NCBI GenBank assembly: GCA_963824415.1
Contig: CAWGPM010000001.1
Span: 1-64,000 of the forward strand
DNA from: JABDQA01 sp963824415
Lineage (GTDB): Bacteria > Desulfobacterota > Desulfobulbia > Desulfobulbales > Desulfocapsaceae
DNA length: 64,000 nucleotides
Reading direction: 5' to 3'
Every line of letters starts with the position of its first letter. The first letter of the stretch is position 1. Position numbers and translations under genes: made by a program. The notes under the pieces are model-generated. The model had not been told where the DNA came from and did not search any database. It saw only the letters and a list, made by a program, of their open reading frames with translations. Positions 8,379 through 15,916 of the stretch are shown here, one piece after another.

Positions 8379-8741
8379 ATGTGGATATTCACCCGGCAGG
8401 GTTTCTTTTCAGCTGTGCATGACGACTACTGCAACGAAGGTGAAATCATGGTCAGGGCAAGGATCATCGATGACCTTGAGCGATTGCTTGAGAAGACGGG
8501 CATCGAAGCCGATATACTGGTAATCAGAAACGCCGATTACCGATTCATGGTCAAGCTGAGCGTCGAGCAATGGACTGACTACGTAGCAGGTGAGGCGGCC
8601 TCAATCGATTACCCCAACTTCAAGAACGCCATCATTACCAAAAGCGAGCGTGAACGAGCATCTGCTTACATGCGGTGTTGGGAAGCGATGTATCAATTCC
8701 AAGAAGCCAACGCTCAATCCAATCACTGGGGTGATGAGTAG
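8379..8741 (+). CDS. MWIFTRQGFFSAV-type conserved hypothetical protein
   Basis: 120 residues. The N-terminus MWIFTRQGFFSAVHDD is a pattern I associate with small proteins that recur on prophages and integrative elements. It is followed by VRARIIDDLERLLEKTGIEA and a charged middle region. The ATG is chosen because CAGGAG lies nine bases upstream, which discards 25 codons of open frame. Its location after a serine recombinase supports mobile-element cargo. Its molecular role is not known to me. Confidence 0.65.
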   Translation: MWIFTRQGFFSAVHDDYCNEGEIMVRARIIDDLERLLEKTGIEADILVIRNADYRFMVKLSVEQWTDYVAGEAASIDYPNFKNAIITKSERERASAYMRCWEAMYQFQEANAQSNHWGDE

Positions 8742-8990
8742 TCACAACCGGAGCGGTTCAGATTACCCTCATAATCCTCAATTCGATGTTTTCCATTATC
8801 AGTGATTCCCAAACCATCCCTTTGTTAAGGTTAAATTATTATAACACCAACTGGTAAGGCTTTCTGTTTGAATGTGTCCTGAAAAATAATACAGGCCTGC
8901 ACGGATTTATTCGGGTAAAATAAGGACAGGTCCGTAAAAAAATTGCTTTGACTAACGATTTAATCGGCATTAGCATTGACCATATCTCAG

Positions 8991-9129
8991 GCTACCTTGA
9001 AAAATTGTCTTTTTGCCCAAACGCTGCGTTGCGTGTAAAAATTTTATCCTGGCAATCATTTATATGCCTGCGGCAAAATTTTCACACGCGCCTTGATTTT
9101 GAACCAAAACCCTAATTTTGCAAGGTACC
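8991..9129. mobile_element. Palindromic element, subgroup A copy 2 (139 bp)
   Basis: It starts GCTACCTTGAAAAATTG and ends AATTTTGCAAGGTACC, the reverse orientation relative to copies A1 and A3. It is two bases shorter than the 141-bp copies. I find no perfect flanking duplication (TCTCAG on the left, ATCTAA on the right), so the duplication may have decayed. Together with copy A1 it brackets the recombinase module in inverted orientation. Confidence 0.7.
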
Positions 9130-9252
9130 ATCTAATTGTTGATCTGAATAAATCTAACGAGATGGGAAAGGTGCGGTTGGATTTGGTAAAGAGGAATTTA
9201 TTTGGTCAATTGTAAGACCAATCTTAGTAAACATAGTTCTTGGTAGAATGCG

Positions 9253-9684
9253 ATGGAGTCTGTCAAAACTCATGTTCAAAAAGATTTAACTGCTACCATT
9301 GTCTGCCCTGCCTGTAAAACGTCCAAAAGACTATCAGTGGCCGTTTATAAAAACCAAAACCACATTGTAAGGGTTCGTTGTATTTGCAGCACAATATTCC
9401 TCGCCCTTCTTGAATTTCGCAAACATAGACGCAGGCGCGTTAACCTTAAAGGAACATACAGAACTTATTACCAATACATCCACCGTGAGGGGAAAATGCT
9501 CATCTCTGATATTTCAGAAGGCGGTCTAATGTGCCAGGTGACCGATTATAAAGGGCTTGAAGAAGGGCACATCCTCGTTCTGGATTATATATTGAATGAT
9601 ATCGCACAAAAAAAAATCAACAAACAGGCTGTTATTCGCCATACGCATGGCATGTCAATTGGCTGCGAATTTATAGAACTCTGA
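9253..9684 (+). CDS. PilZ-domain protein with an N-terminal Cys cluster
   Basis: 143 residues. A Cys cluster at the N-terminus (C18PAC21 and C43IC45) looks like a small zinc ribbon. The C-terminal part is a PilZ domain: an Arg-rich start (FRKHRRRRVNLKG, residues 55-67, RxxxR) and DISEGG (86-91, matching D/NxSxxG). These two motifs bind cyclic di-GMP, so this is probably a c-di-GMP effector. The zinc ribbon may be the output or partner-binding part. The gene is isolated, directly after a palindromic repeat. Confidence 0.85.
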   Translation: MESVKTHVQKDLTATIVCPACKTSKRLSVAVYKNQNHIVRVRCICSTIFLALLEFRKHRRRRVNLKGTYRTYYQYIHREGKMLISDISEGGLMCQVTDYKGLEEGHILVLDYILNDIAQKKINKQAVIRHTHGMSIGCEFIEL

Positions 9685-9873
9685 CTTCCTGCAATCCTTA
9701 TACTCTCAAGTCTTGGAAGGGGTCCCGTCTCGTGCGAAAAAGTAAAGGATATAGAGAATCATACGGCCTGACTGCTTGATTGTGCTCACAGAAAGGTTCT
9801 TAATGTATTTGCCTCAGAGGTATTCGACGGCCAAGTCTGCTCCAGGCAGTTTACTTGCCGCCATTCGGGAGCA

Positions 9874-10008
9874 TCAACAGAAGGTCACATGCCGTTTTGA
9901 ATTGGTGTAATTGTGGTGCTTTTGAGAGGATTTACTTACAGACTCACAATAAAGTCCTGCTTTTTGATCAAAAACAGTTGTTTTTGACTGACTGAGTTCT
10001 TCGGTCAT
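9874..10008 (-). CDS. Possible 44-residue small protein
   Basis: A short frame (MTEELSQSKTTVFDQKAGLY at the start, ending RHVTFC) has a good CGGAGG ribosome binding site six bases before its ATG. A TATAAT-like -10 hexamer lies upstream at 10057-10062 on the same strand. The arrangement looks like a real transcription and translation start, but the peptide is unrecognised and could be a truncated leftover. Confidence 0.35.
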   Translation of the reverse strand: MTEELSQSKTTVFDQKAGLYCESVSKSSQKHHNYTNSKRHVTFC

Positions 10009-10203
10009 CGTCGCCTCCGTTTTCTTTTGTAGAAAAAACAGAACGTTAATGACCTTATTATATCATATACAGGGTCGTAATTTTGATACGTATAGACAGG
10101 AAGAAGCTAAAGTTGAGTCTGGGGTGATAGCAATCAGGGTAGTATTTCGTGCGCCTGGATGAAAAAATGGCGATAGTATCACAGCCTATATTAGGCGGCT
10201 ACA

Positions 10204-10446
10204 TCAGTAGATAATCGAGCCGCTCTTAATATCCTCTTTGCGTTTGAGATATTCCTCTTTTGTGATATTGCCCGCTTTGAAATCCTCTTCTAAGCGATCC
10301 ATTTGTTTTTTGTTCTGATACTCATACGCAGCACCTACTCCAGCTGCGCCAACAGCAGCACCGCCTATCATTTCTTTGCTGCATCCTTGAAGAGTTCCCG
10401 CAACAAACAAGATAAGAATGAACAGAATTAGGTATCTAAAGTACAT
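10204..10446 (-). CDS. Small lipoprotein with SHOCT-like C-terminus
   Basis: 80 residues. The signal peptide YLILFILILFVAGTLQGC ends in the lipobox LQGC, so Cys22 should be lipidated. A Gly/Ala-rich segment follows (GGAAVGAAGVGAAYEY), resembling glycine-zipper lipoproteins. The tail MDRLEEDFKAGNITKEEYLKRKEDI has the SHOCT pattern (L..L...G.IT..EY...K). It is probably anchored to a membrane and oligomeric. It is divergent from the hgcA gene, with about 460 bases between them. Confidence 0.75.
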   Translation of the reverse strand: MYFRYLILFILILFVAGTLQGCSKEMIGGAAVGAAGVGAAYEYQNKKQMDRLEEDFKAGNITKEEYLKRKEDIKSGSIIY

Positions 10447-10904
10447 GCTGATCTCCCTTGTAGACGATATTTCATTATACTTCCACCACTCGCTGAGCTG
10501 AAATTTGAGCCTTTTTCAGAAGCGGGCAGCTGAGCAGTTTTAATTCATGCTGCTAAACCGTCCCTAAAAAACCTTCTTACAGTTTAGGTGAAATTATAGC
10601 TCATTGCCCAATCTGCTGTCAAAGTAGATTAATAAATAAGACCCCCATTTCAAAATAAACAGGAAGGTGAATTTGCGGATTTTCTTAAACAATTAACATT
10701 GCCATTCGAAGGTCTATAATCCTGCATTTCCCTTCAGCTTTAGGTGGTTCCTGTGAAGGTTGGACTTCCCTGTCCAGTAAACCTTGCCTCCTAATTTTTA
10801 CTCATCGAACACCAACATAAGCTTTACTTATTACGGAATGGTGTTTAGGCTAATTCTTAATTGCTATAAAATTTGGTTCTTTAAATTTATAGTGGATATT
10901 TAGG
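10447..10904. promoter_or_regulatory. Divergent spacer upstream of hgcA
   Basis: 458 AT-rich bases separate the divergent lipoprotein gene from hgcA and must contain both promoters. A TATAAA-like -10 candidate is visible at about 10865-10870, some 35 bases before the proposed hgcA GTG, but no clear -35 box. I find no operator palindrome or other gene. Confidence 0.3.
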
Positions 10905-12107
10905 GTGAAAAATATAGAAAAACATACAGAAGATGATAATCCGCTATTTATTCAACACCTACCAAACACCGGATGTGGTGGTGATCTAAAATTATCTGCA
11001 TCGACTGACGACGCACCGTGTTGAGGCCCCAAGACAGAACCCCGGTCAGGGATTCATGAGCGGTCAGGTTATACAATTGATGCCTTTGTCACTGACTTTA
11101 TTTCGACCCCGGTTGGTCCTATTCCACTGGTGGCGACGAATCCTTCTTTCAAAGATAGAGCAGGAACTGCTCTAACAAGAATCGGACTGACAAGAAATAA
11201 TTACCGAGTCAGTCCTGGTTTGTATGGAGTTGGCAACCCTCATCCAGATTCGCCAATCCTTGTCACCGCCAATTACAAGCTATCCTTTGATGCAGTTCGA
11301 TTTAGCCTGGACAGTCTAGATGCCTGGTTGCTGGTTGTTGACACCAGAGGTATTAATGTCTGGTGCGCTGCTGGTAAAAAAACCTTTTCCACTGAAGAGG
11401 TGATCTTTTCTGTCAAGCAGGCAAAGCTCAAAGAGATTTCCACTCAGCGCACCGTGATTCTGCCGCAATTTTCTGCCACCGGTGTTTCCGCAATTGATGT
11501 AAAAAATGGTTGTGGCTTTAAGGTGCTGTTTGGCCCGATACAGGCCAGGGATCTTCCAGATGTTCTCCGAAACAACAACACTGTAAGTGAAAGAATGCGC
11601 AGCGTAACCTTCACAATTCGTGAAAGGATTGTACTCATCCCTGTGGAGCTTTATCTTCTGCTGCGCCCCCTTGCTGTATTGGTTATTGCTGCTTTTCTAT
11701 TATCAGGCATTGGTCCGGAAGTTTTTTCTTATTTAGCTTCCTACCAGAGAGGTCTTTCACTGATCAGTGCTACATTACTAGGCATCTTAAGTGGATCAAT
11801 ACTTTTACCGATTTTACTGCCCTGGCTTTATGGTCGTCAATTCTGGATAAAAGGGTTGTGGCCTGGTCTGATAGTTGGTTTGCTGTTTTTAACTATAATG
11901 ACTGACCAACGTGCTGTTTTTGACAGAGTCGCCCTCTTCCTGTGGATTGTGGCGCTCAGTTCATATCAGGGAATGAATTTTACAGGTTGCACTCCCTATA
12001 CCTCCCCGTCCGGGGTTGAATATGAAATGAGAAGGGGTATTCCCATTCAGGTACTTATTACTGTTGTGGCTTTTGTGCTCTGGATGAGTTCCCCATTTAT
12101 AGGATAA
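10905..12107 (+). CDS. hgcA: Mercury methylation corrinoid protein HgcA, putative selenoprotein
   Basis: 400 residues if the in-frame TGA at 11022-11024 is read as selenocysteine (Sec40, after Cys39). The cap-helix motif N151-V-W-C154-A-A-G-K is diagnostic of HgcA; Cys154 is the lower cobalt ligand of the corrinoid that donates a methyl group to Hg(II). The C-terminal part (about 240-400) is hydrophobic with roughly five membrane helices. Upstream of residue 76 the same frame reads HERSGYTIDAFVTDF then STPVGPIPL, conserved HgcA sequence that a start at GTG 11130 would discard. The frame upstream of the TGA also reads protein-like back to the GTG at 10905; an in-frame stop sits at 10890. The GTG has only a weak GGA eight bases away. 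hgcB follows 14 bases downstream. The protein works with HgcB and folate-linked methyl supply. Confidence 0.85.
11022..11055 (+). promoter_or_regulatory. In-frame UGA and candidate bacterial SECIS hairpin in hgcA
   Basis: The TGA is followed, with the loop starting 20 bases later, by a hairpin at 11037-11055. GAA pairs with TTC, there is one C/A mismatch, then CCC pairs with GGG around the apical loop GGTCA. Bacterial SECIS elements sit immediately 3' of the UGA and have guanines in the apical loop; the E. coli fdhF loop contains GGUC at nearly the same distance. Folding was done by eye. Confidence 0.6.
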
Positions 12108-12121
12108 TACAAAGAGAAACA

Positions 12122-12409
12122 ATGAAAGGCTTTCGGTATATAGAAAATACAACGACATTAAAACTCGATGAACAGACCTGCATTGGCTGTGGTAATTGCC
12201 ATCGTGTGTGCCCCCATCGCATTTTTAAAATCGTAAATCAAAAGGCAGTCATTCTTGATCTTGATGCCTGCATGGAATGTGGTGCCTGTGCGTTGAATTG
12301 TCCTGTGGATGCAATTGCTGTTACCCCAGGAGTCGGGTGCGCTGTTAAGATTATTACTACTTGGGTTAATAATTTTACCGGGCGTCAAATTATGAAAGGT
12401 TGCTGTTGA
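12122..12409 (+). CDS. hgcB: Mercury methylation ferredoxin HgcB
   Basis: 95 residues with two [4Fe-4S] cluster motifs, CIGCGNCHRVCP (about residues 20-31) and CMECGACALNCP (about 49-60). The second contains the ECGAC form seen in HgcB. A further conserved Cys follows in TPGVGC, and the protein ends in the vicinal pair KGCC, thought to help handle Hg. HgcB is proposed to reduce the HgcA corrinoid to Co(I). The gene lies 14 bases after hgcA, the standard operon order, and both are required for methylmercury formation. Confidence 0.93.
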   Translation: MKGFRYIENTTTLKLDEQTCIGCGNCHRVCPHRIFKIVNQKAVILDLDACMECGACALNCPVDAIAVTPGVGCAVKIITTWVNNFTGRQIMKGCC

Positions 12410-12582
12410 ATATAGTCAGAATCTGATAGTGACTAAATAGGTTTTTTCATTCTTGCAAAGTTGACCTTTTCTATACTAATCACCGCCTGATGCTGACCCA
12501 GCAAAACGGTAAAGGGTAACGAATAGCGATTCCTCTTGGTCCCCTGTCTTTTGTTCATGCTCAGGGACACGAGAACATACAT

Positions 12583-12786
12583 CTATTTTGCAGGCAACTC
12601 AGCAGGGGGAGCATACCATTTGTCCTTCGGGACAGTTTTAGGCTCTTCGGTGTCGCCAACGTAATGTGGAGTCATTATGGGCACATCGTATTCATTGAAC
12701 ACATCTTGTATATTGCAATGAAGATCAGAATAAATTTGAGTCATTCGTTCAATGTTGCTGCAAAATACGTTGAGTCCATAAATAAC
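12583..12786 (-). pseudogene. Truncated mscS-type mechanosensitive channel, 3' remnant
   Basis: A 67-codon stretch without a start codon, open from a TAA at 12787-12789 to a TAG at 12583-12585. It reads QIYSDLHCNIQDVFNEYDVP then IMTPHYVGD and VPKDKWYAPPAELPAK. This is the cytoplasmic C-terminus of MscS-family channels (usual pattern LHxNIQDxFNEYGVQIMxPxY). Membrane and pore domains are missing, so only the 3' end survives. No matching 5' part is seen nearby. Confidence 0.65.
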
Positions 12787-13016
12787 TTAATCACACTGAT
12801 TTATCAGCAAATTTAACATAGCCAGAAAGAAGTTAAGCAATTTCGTCTGGCGTTTTAGCGGAAGATTGATTGTTTATCTCCATGTAAACCGGCACCTTAA
12901 ACTTACAATTCTATTCATGGCAGGCAAAACAACTAGGAGATGCTTACTATGGCAGGATGAAAAATCATCCTGGCGATATTTGTCCTGGATCATTTGGCAG
13001 TCTCGGGAACATAACG

Positions 13017-13625
13017 ATGATAAACTTTCTGGTTCGTCCGGCTTACCGATCCGTCCTCGGTCTGCTTGCCGCCCTTCTCTTCTTTTCCTGTGCCGGAGCC
13101 GCCTCTGAAGAAGCATTGCTGGCAACTGGACTGCAGCCTGTCTATCGTATAAATCTGCGGGTGCATCTGGCCAACAGCAGCAGAGCTCCAGAGGAATTTG
13201 AACTTATCTTTTCCGAAATAAATAAAATCTGGTATACCCAGGCCGGAATTTGTTTTGAAATCCATGCCGTTGATCATGATACCACCCTCAATGACGGTCT
13301 TGACATGTGGTTTGCCCCGGAAATCGGCGGATACAACGGATACTATGATGGTGAATACATCCAAATGAGTGATGCTCCCGTCCTTGCGCCCGCCGAGGAT
13401 CCGGCCAAGTCATCAGCCGCACGCACTGCCGCCCACGAGCTGGGGCATGCTCTGGACCTCCCTCACCGACAGGAATCAGATGATAATCTTATGCGGTCAC
13501 GCACCTATGGATGGCAACTGAACGCCCAAGAAATTCAACATGCCCGAGAGACGGCAGCAGACATTGCCATTGAAGATACTTTTCCGCTCAACTGTGGATC
13601 ACCGAAAAGGGGAGACCTCAGATAG
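13017..13625 (+). CDS. Secreted metzincin-like zinc metalloprotease
   Basis: 202 residues. The N-terminus has a hydrophobic signal (SVLGLLAALLFFSCAGA) that could be cut by signal peptidase I or, at FFSC, by the lipoprotein route. The zinc site is H140-E-L-G-H144-A-L-D-L-P-H150, the metzincin pattern HExxHxxGxxH with Asp in place of the usual Gly. NLM159 nine residues later fits the Met-turn. The catalytic base would be Glu141. This ATG is chosen because it directly begins the signal peptide; the frame is open 20 codons further up. The substrate is unknown. Confidence 0.75.
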   Translation: MINFLVRPAYRSVLGLLAALLFFSCAGAASEEALLATGLQPVYRINLRVHLANSSRAPEEFELIFSEINKIWYTQAGICFEIHAVDHDTTLNDGLDMWFAPEIGGYNGYYDGEYIQMSDAPVLAPAEDPAKSSAARTAAHELGHALDLPHRQESDDNLMRSRTYGWQLNAQEIQHARETAADIAIEDTFPLNCGSPKRGDLR

Positions 13626-13840
13626 AGGCCCTTCACGGCTGAATTAACCAACCGATAGATGTTGGCGCCCCTTTTAAGATCTTTGAGTAGACAGATCTTT
13701 AAGTAGAAGCTAAAATCAGTTTATCATTGCAACACTAATGACTGTAAATACAAGAATATAATAATGATACTTAGCCCGGGTAGCTAGTTGAACAAGAGGT
13801 GGGCGCACTCGAGGCGCAAATAGAGCGATATTGAAAGAAT

Positions 13841-13886
13841 AAAAGCACCTCAGCGCACCTGCTGGAGATGAGGTGCTTTTCTATTT
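13841..13886. terminator. Bidirectional rho-independent terminator
   Basis: A 12-bp perfect stem (AAAAGCACCTCA at 13841-13852 with TGAGGTGCTTTT at 13869-13880) closes a 16-base loop. It has a T-run on the plus strand and the corresponding A-run on the other side. It separates the protease gene from the outer-membrane protein gene. Confidence 0.75.
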
Positions 13887-14006
13887 GCACAAGGTCACTG
13901 CCACCATAATTGTCATCAGACATTGTATTTTAATCTGCTTTGAGTTAGTAGCTGTCAAAGATGAAGAAATATAGCCTCTACAAATATTTAATGGAAGGGG
14001 ATGAGA

Positions 14007-14537
14007 ATGAATTACTTGAAGATCGTATCTCTGGTTCTTCTGATTTCAGTTTTGTTTTGTGGATCGAATGCTTCAGCGATTGATCTTTACGGATATGGAA
14101 GCTATTGGAGCAAAGAAGATGCCGATGGCTCTTGGGGTGGAGGAGTTGGACTGGCTATACCGCTTTTGACTGAGCATGTGCGATTGGATGGAAGAGCTAC
14201 CTTTTTTTCAGACAGCGATACGGGAATTGTCTATGAGAATGTGACAATGATACCGTTTGATTTAGGTTTGCAAGTGCACATATTGCCTTCAGGAAAAGTA
14301 GATCCCTATCTTCTCGGTGGAGTTTCGTTCCTCTATGTTGATAATTCGGATGAGTTTGATCTGGACTCTCGATTCAGTGGGTATATCGGCGCAGGACTCG
14401 ATGTCGCGTTGGGGCTATCTGTTGTTAAACTTTTCGGTGAAGTGCTTTATCGATTTGCCGAACTTGACGGCATCCTGGAAGAAAAGATTGATGTGGGCGG
14501 TTTTACGGGCAACGTCGGCATCAAGGTTCATTTCTAG
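14007..14537 (+). CDS. Outer-membrane beta-barrel protein
   Basis: 176 residues. A signal peptide (YLKIVSLVLLISVLFCGSNASA) is followed by alternating amphipathic strands (LYGYGSYWS, GGGVGLAIPLL, VRLDGRATFFS, IPFDLGLQVHILP, VDPYLLGGVSFLYV, FSGYIGAGLDVAL, VKLFGEVLYRFA). It ends GGFTGNVGIKVHF with the C-terminal Phe expected for BAM-dependent barrels. Eight strands would resemble an OmpA/OmpW-like pore. The second of two in-frame ATGs is preferred because GGAAGGGG is then about six bases away. The role is unknown. Confidence 0.75.
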   Translation: MNYLKIVSLVLLISVLFCGSNASAIDLYGYGSYWSKEDADGSWGGGVGLAIPLLTEHVRLDGRATFFSDSDTGIVYENVTMIPFDLGLQVHILPSGKVDPYLLGGVSFLYVDNSDEFDLDSRFSGYIGAGLDVALGLSVVKLFGEVLYRFAELDGILEEKIDVGGFTGNVGIKVHF

Positions 14538-14763
14538 ACTGTTATGTCATCCGCCGGCGGATGATGTGGATCAGATGTGCAAATAAAGACAATTAAACTA
14601 CTAGCAGCTTAGCGCCTTCCACTCGATCTGCCACCGTGTAAACACTCTATCCAGTTTCCAAAAAGTTCCGGCCACAACAGGGTAAGAACCTTTCTTCGAC
14701 AACTAAAGTGGTACAATGGACAAAGTTGGGCTTTTAAGATGTCATCCAAGTTGCTGGAATCAT

Positions 14764-14840
14764 TGGCGCGCCCGGAGGGATTCGAACCCCCGACACCCAG
14801 GTTCGAAGCCTGGTGCTCTATCCAGCTGAGCTACGGGCAC
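14764..14840 (-). tRNA. tRNA-Arg (anticodon UCG)
   Basis: A complete cloverleaf reads on the minus strand: acceptor GTGCCCG paired with CGGGCGC (one T-G wobble), D arm AGCTCAGCTGGATAGAGC, anticodon arm CCAGG-CTTCGAA-CCTGG giving anticodon TCG, and T arm GGGGGTTCGAATCCCTC. The encoded 3' CCA is present. UCG reads CGA arginine codons. A frame on the opposite strand encodes the familiar antisense-tRNA peptide and is not a gene. Confidence 0.96.
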
Positions 14841-15167
14841 GCGGTAAATGAAGTCGTTTCTCTACCAACACATAATCAGAAAGTCAAGTTGAGACACGAG
14901 AAGGGGATGCAAAAAACTTGATGGAAAATCCATCTTATGCACTGTCCTTACAATGAGTTATCATTTTGGTATCAAAAGGAAAATCAAACAGGGTTATGAC
15001 CGTCTACAGCAGAGAGAAATAGGAACGATCCTTAATCGAGCTGGGTTTGTTCGAATCGTTTCGTTATCTTTTAGCATCTGTCAGGTGATAAATGCCAAAA
15101 TGATAAATCTTTAAATTTCTTCTATTATCAGCCCCGACAAACGCACGGTCAGATTAGAAGGTTAACA
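14841..15167. other. Intergenic region downstream of tRNA-Arg
   Basis: About 330 AT-rich bases. A 53-codon plus-strand frame starts at 14953 (MSYHFGIKRKIKQGYDRLQQ) but lacks a ribosome binding site and ends in a low-complexity tail, so I do not call it. The segment also carries the promoter region of the YciI-like gene. Confidence 0.3.
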
Positions 15168-15464
15168 ATGCTGTTTGTCATCCGATTCGTTGATAAACTG
15201 AATAGGCAGGAAGTCAGAAAGCAGCATCTCGATGCTCATCTCTCTTGGCTGGCTGAACGAAGGCAATCAATACTTGTTGCAGGCCCCTTAAGAGTGGAAC
15301 CTGATTCTAAGCCGACAGGTGCATTTTGGGTGGTAGAGGCTGAGAGTACAGCTGATGCGGAAAAGCTCTTTTTATCGAACCCGTTTTGGAAGAACGGGTT
15401 GCGTGAGAGTGTTGAGATTCTGCATTGGTCAAAAGCACTTCCCGATGAACGGACACTAATTTGA
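15168..15464 (+). CDS. YciI-like domain protein
   Basis: 98 residues with the YCII alpha/beta layout: MLFVIRFVDKLNRQEVRKQH, HLSWLAERRQSILVAGPLR, GAFWVVEAESTADAEKLFLSNPFWKNGL and SVEILHWSKAL. The conserved residues of the family (His in the first helix, Asp/Gly in the AGPL strand, the DPF-like NPFW) are present. YciI relatives are ferredoxin-like small enzymes, dehydrochlorinases or of unknown function. It is monocistronic, with palindromic element A3 just after it. Confidence 0.85.
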   Translation: MLFVIRFVDKLNRQEVRKQHLDAHLSWLAERRQSILVAGPLRVEPDSKPTGAFWVVEAESTADAEKLFLSNPFWKNGLRESVEILHWSKALPDERTLI

Positions 15465-15504
15465 CGGATACCTCAGGTATACGCTTATTTCTGTTTGCCT
15501 TGAG

Positions 15505-15645
15505 GGTACCCTGCAAAATTAGGATTTTGGTTCAAAATCAAGGCGCGTGTTAAAATTTTGCCGCAGGCATATAATTGATATTCCGAGGATAAAATTTTTA
15601 CACGCAACGCAGCGTTTGGGCAAAAAGACAATTTTTCAAGGTAGC
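15505..15645. mobile_element. 141-bp palindromic element, subgroup A copy 3 (intact)
   Basis: It starts GGTACCCTGCAAAATTAGG and ends TTTTTCAAGGTAGC. It is flanked by a perfect 6-bp direct repeat CTTGAG (15499-15504 and 15646-15651). It is the best-preserved A copy and gives the 141-bp reference length. The left and right halves are imperfect reverse complements around about 15575, so the whole unit can fold as a hairpin. Confidence 0.8.
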
Positions 15646-15916
15646 CTTGAGTCTCAGGTCAATCTTTGAAGGGCTCAAAGCTGCTCGATGTAAAAAAATG
15701 CGAAAATGTATGTGAGGACCTAAAATGGAATTGACATGAACTAATTGTTTGTATAAGTTAATATTAACCTATATAGAATGTTTATGCTGCGATCTCTTTT
15801 TTACCAAGAAACTCTCTGCCAATAAATCCAAGAGTGGCTTTTCCGGGGCGCTGTGCTCGGAGGGTTGATTCTCCGGGTATGATGAATTGGGGAACACCGG
15901 ACGAAAGGATGGTGCT

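Noticed and set aside
6558..9135. CRISPR array or tandem repeats from the recurring AT-rich units
   Set aside because: The copies are dispersed, 139-141 bp long, palindromic and flanked by target duplications, with no regular spacers and no cas genes.
11130..12107. hgcA starting at GTG 11130 (325 residues)
   Set aside because: It would discard conserved N-terminal HgcA sequence that continues in the same frame, and it has no ribosome binding site. The Sec-containing start at 10905 explains the data better, though not proven.
12407..12415. TGA after the terminal Cys-Cys of HgcB as a second Sec codon (CC-U)
   Set aside because: Readthrough would add only two residues before TAG, and HgcB proteins normally end at the Cys pair. 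A true stop is the simpler reading.
14739..14921. 60-codon plus-strand frame reading ARPEGFEPPTPRFEAWCS
   Set aside because: This is the well-known false protein produced by translating the antisense of a tRNA gene; tRNA-Arg(UCG) lies at 14764-14840 on the other strand.
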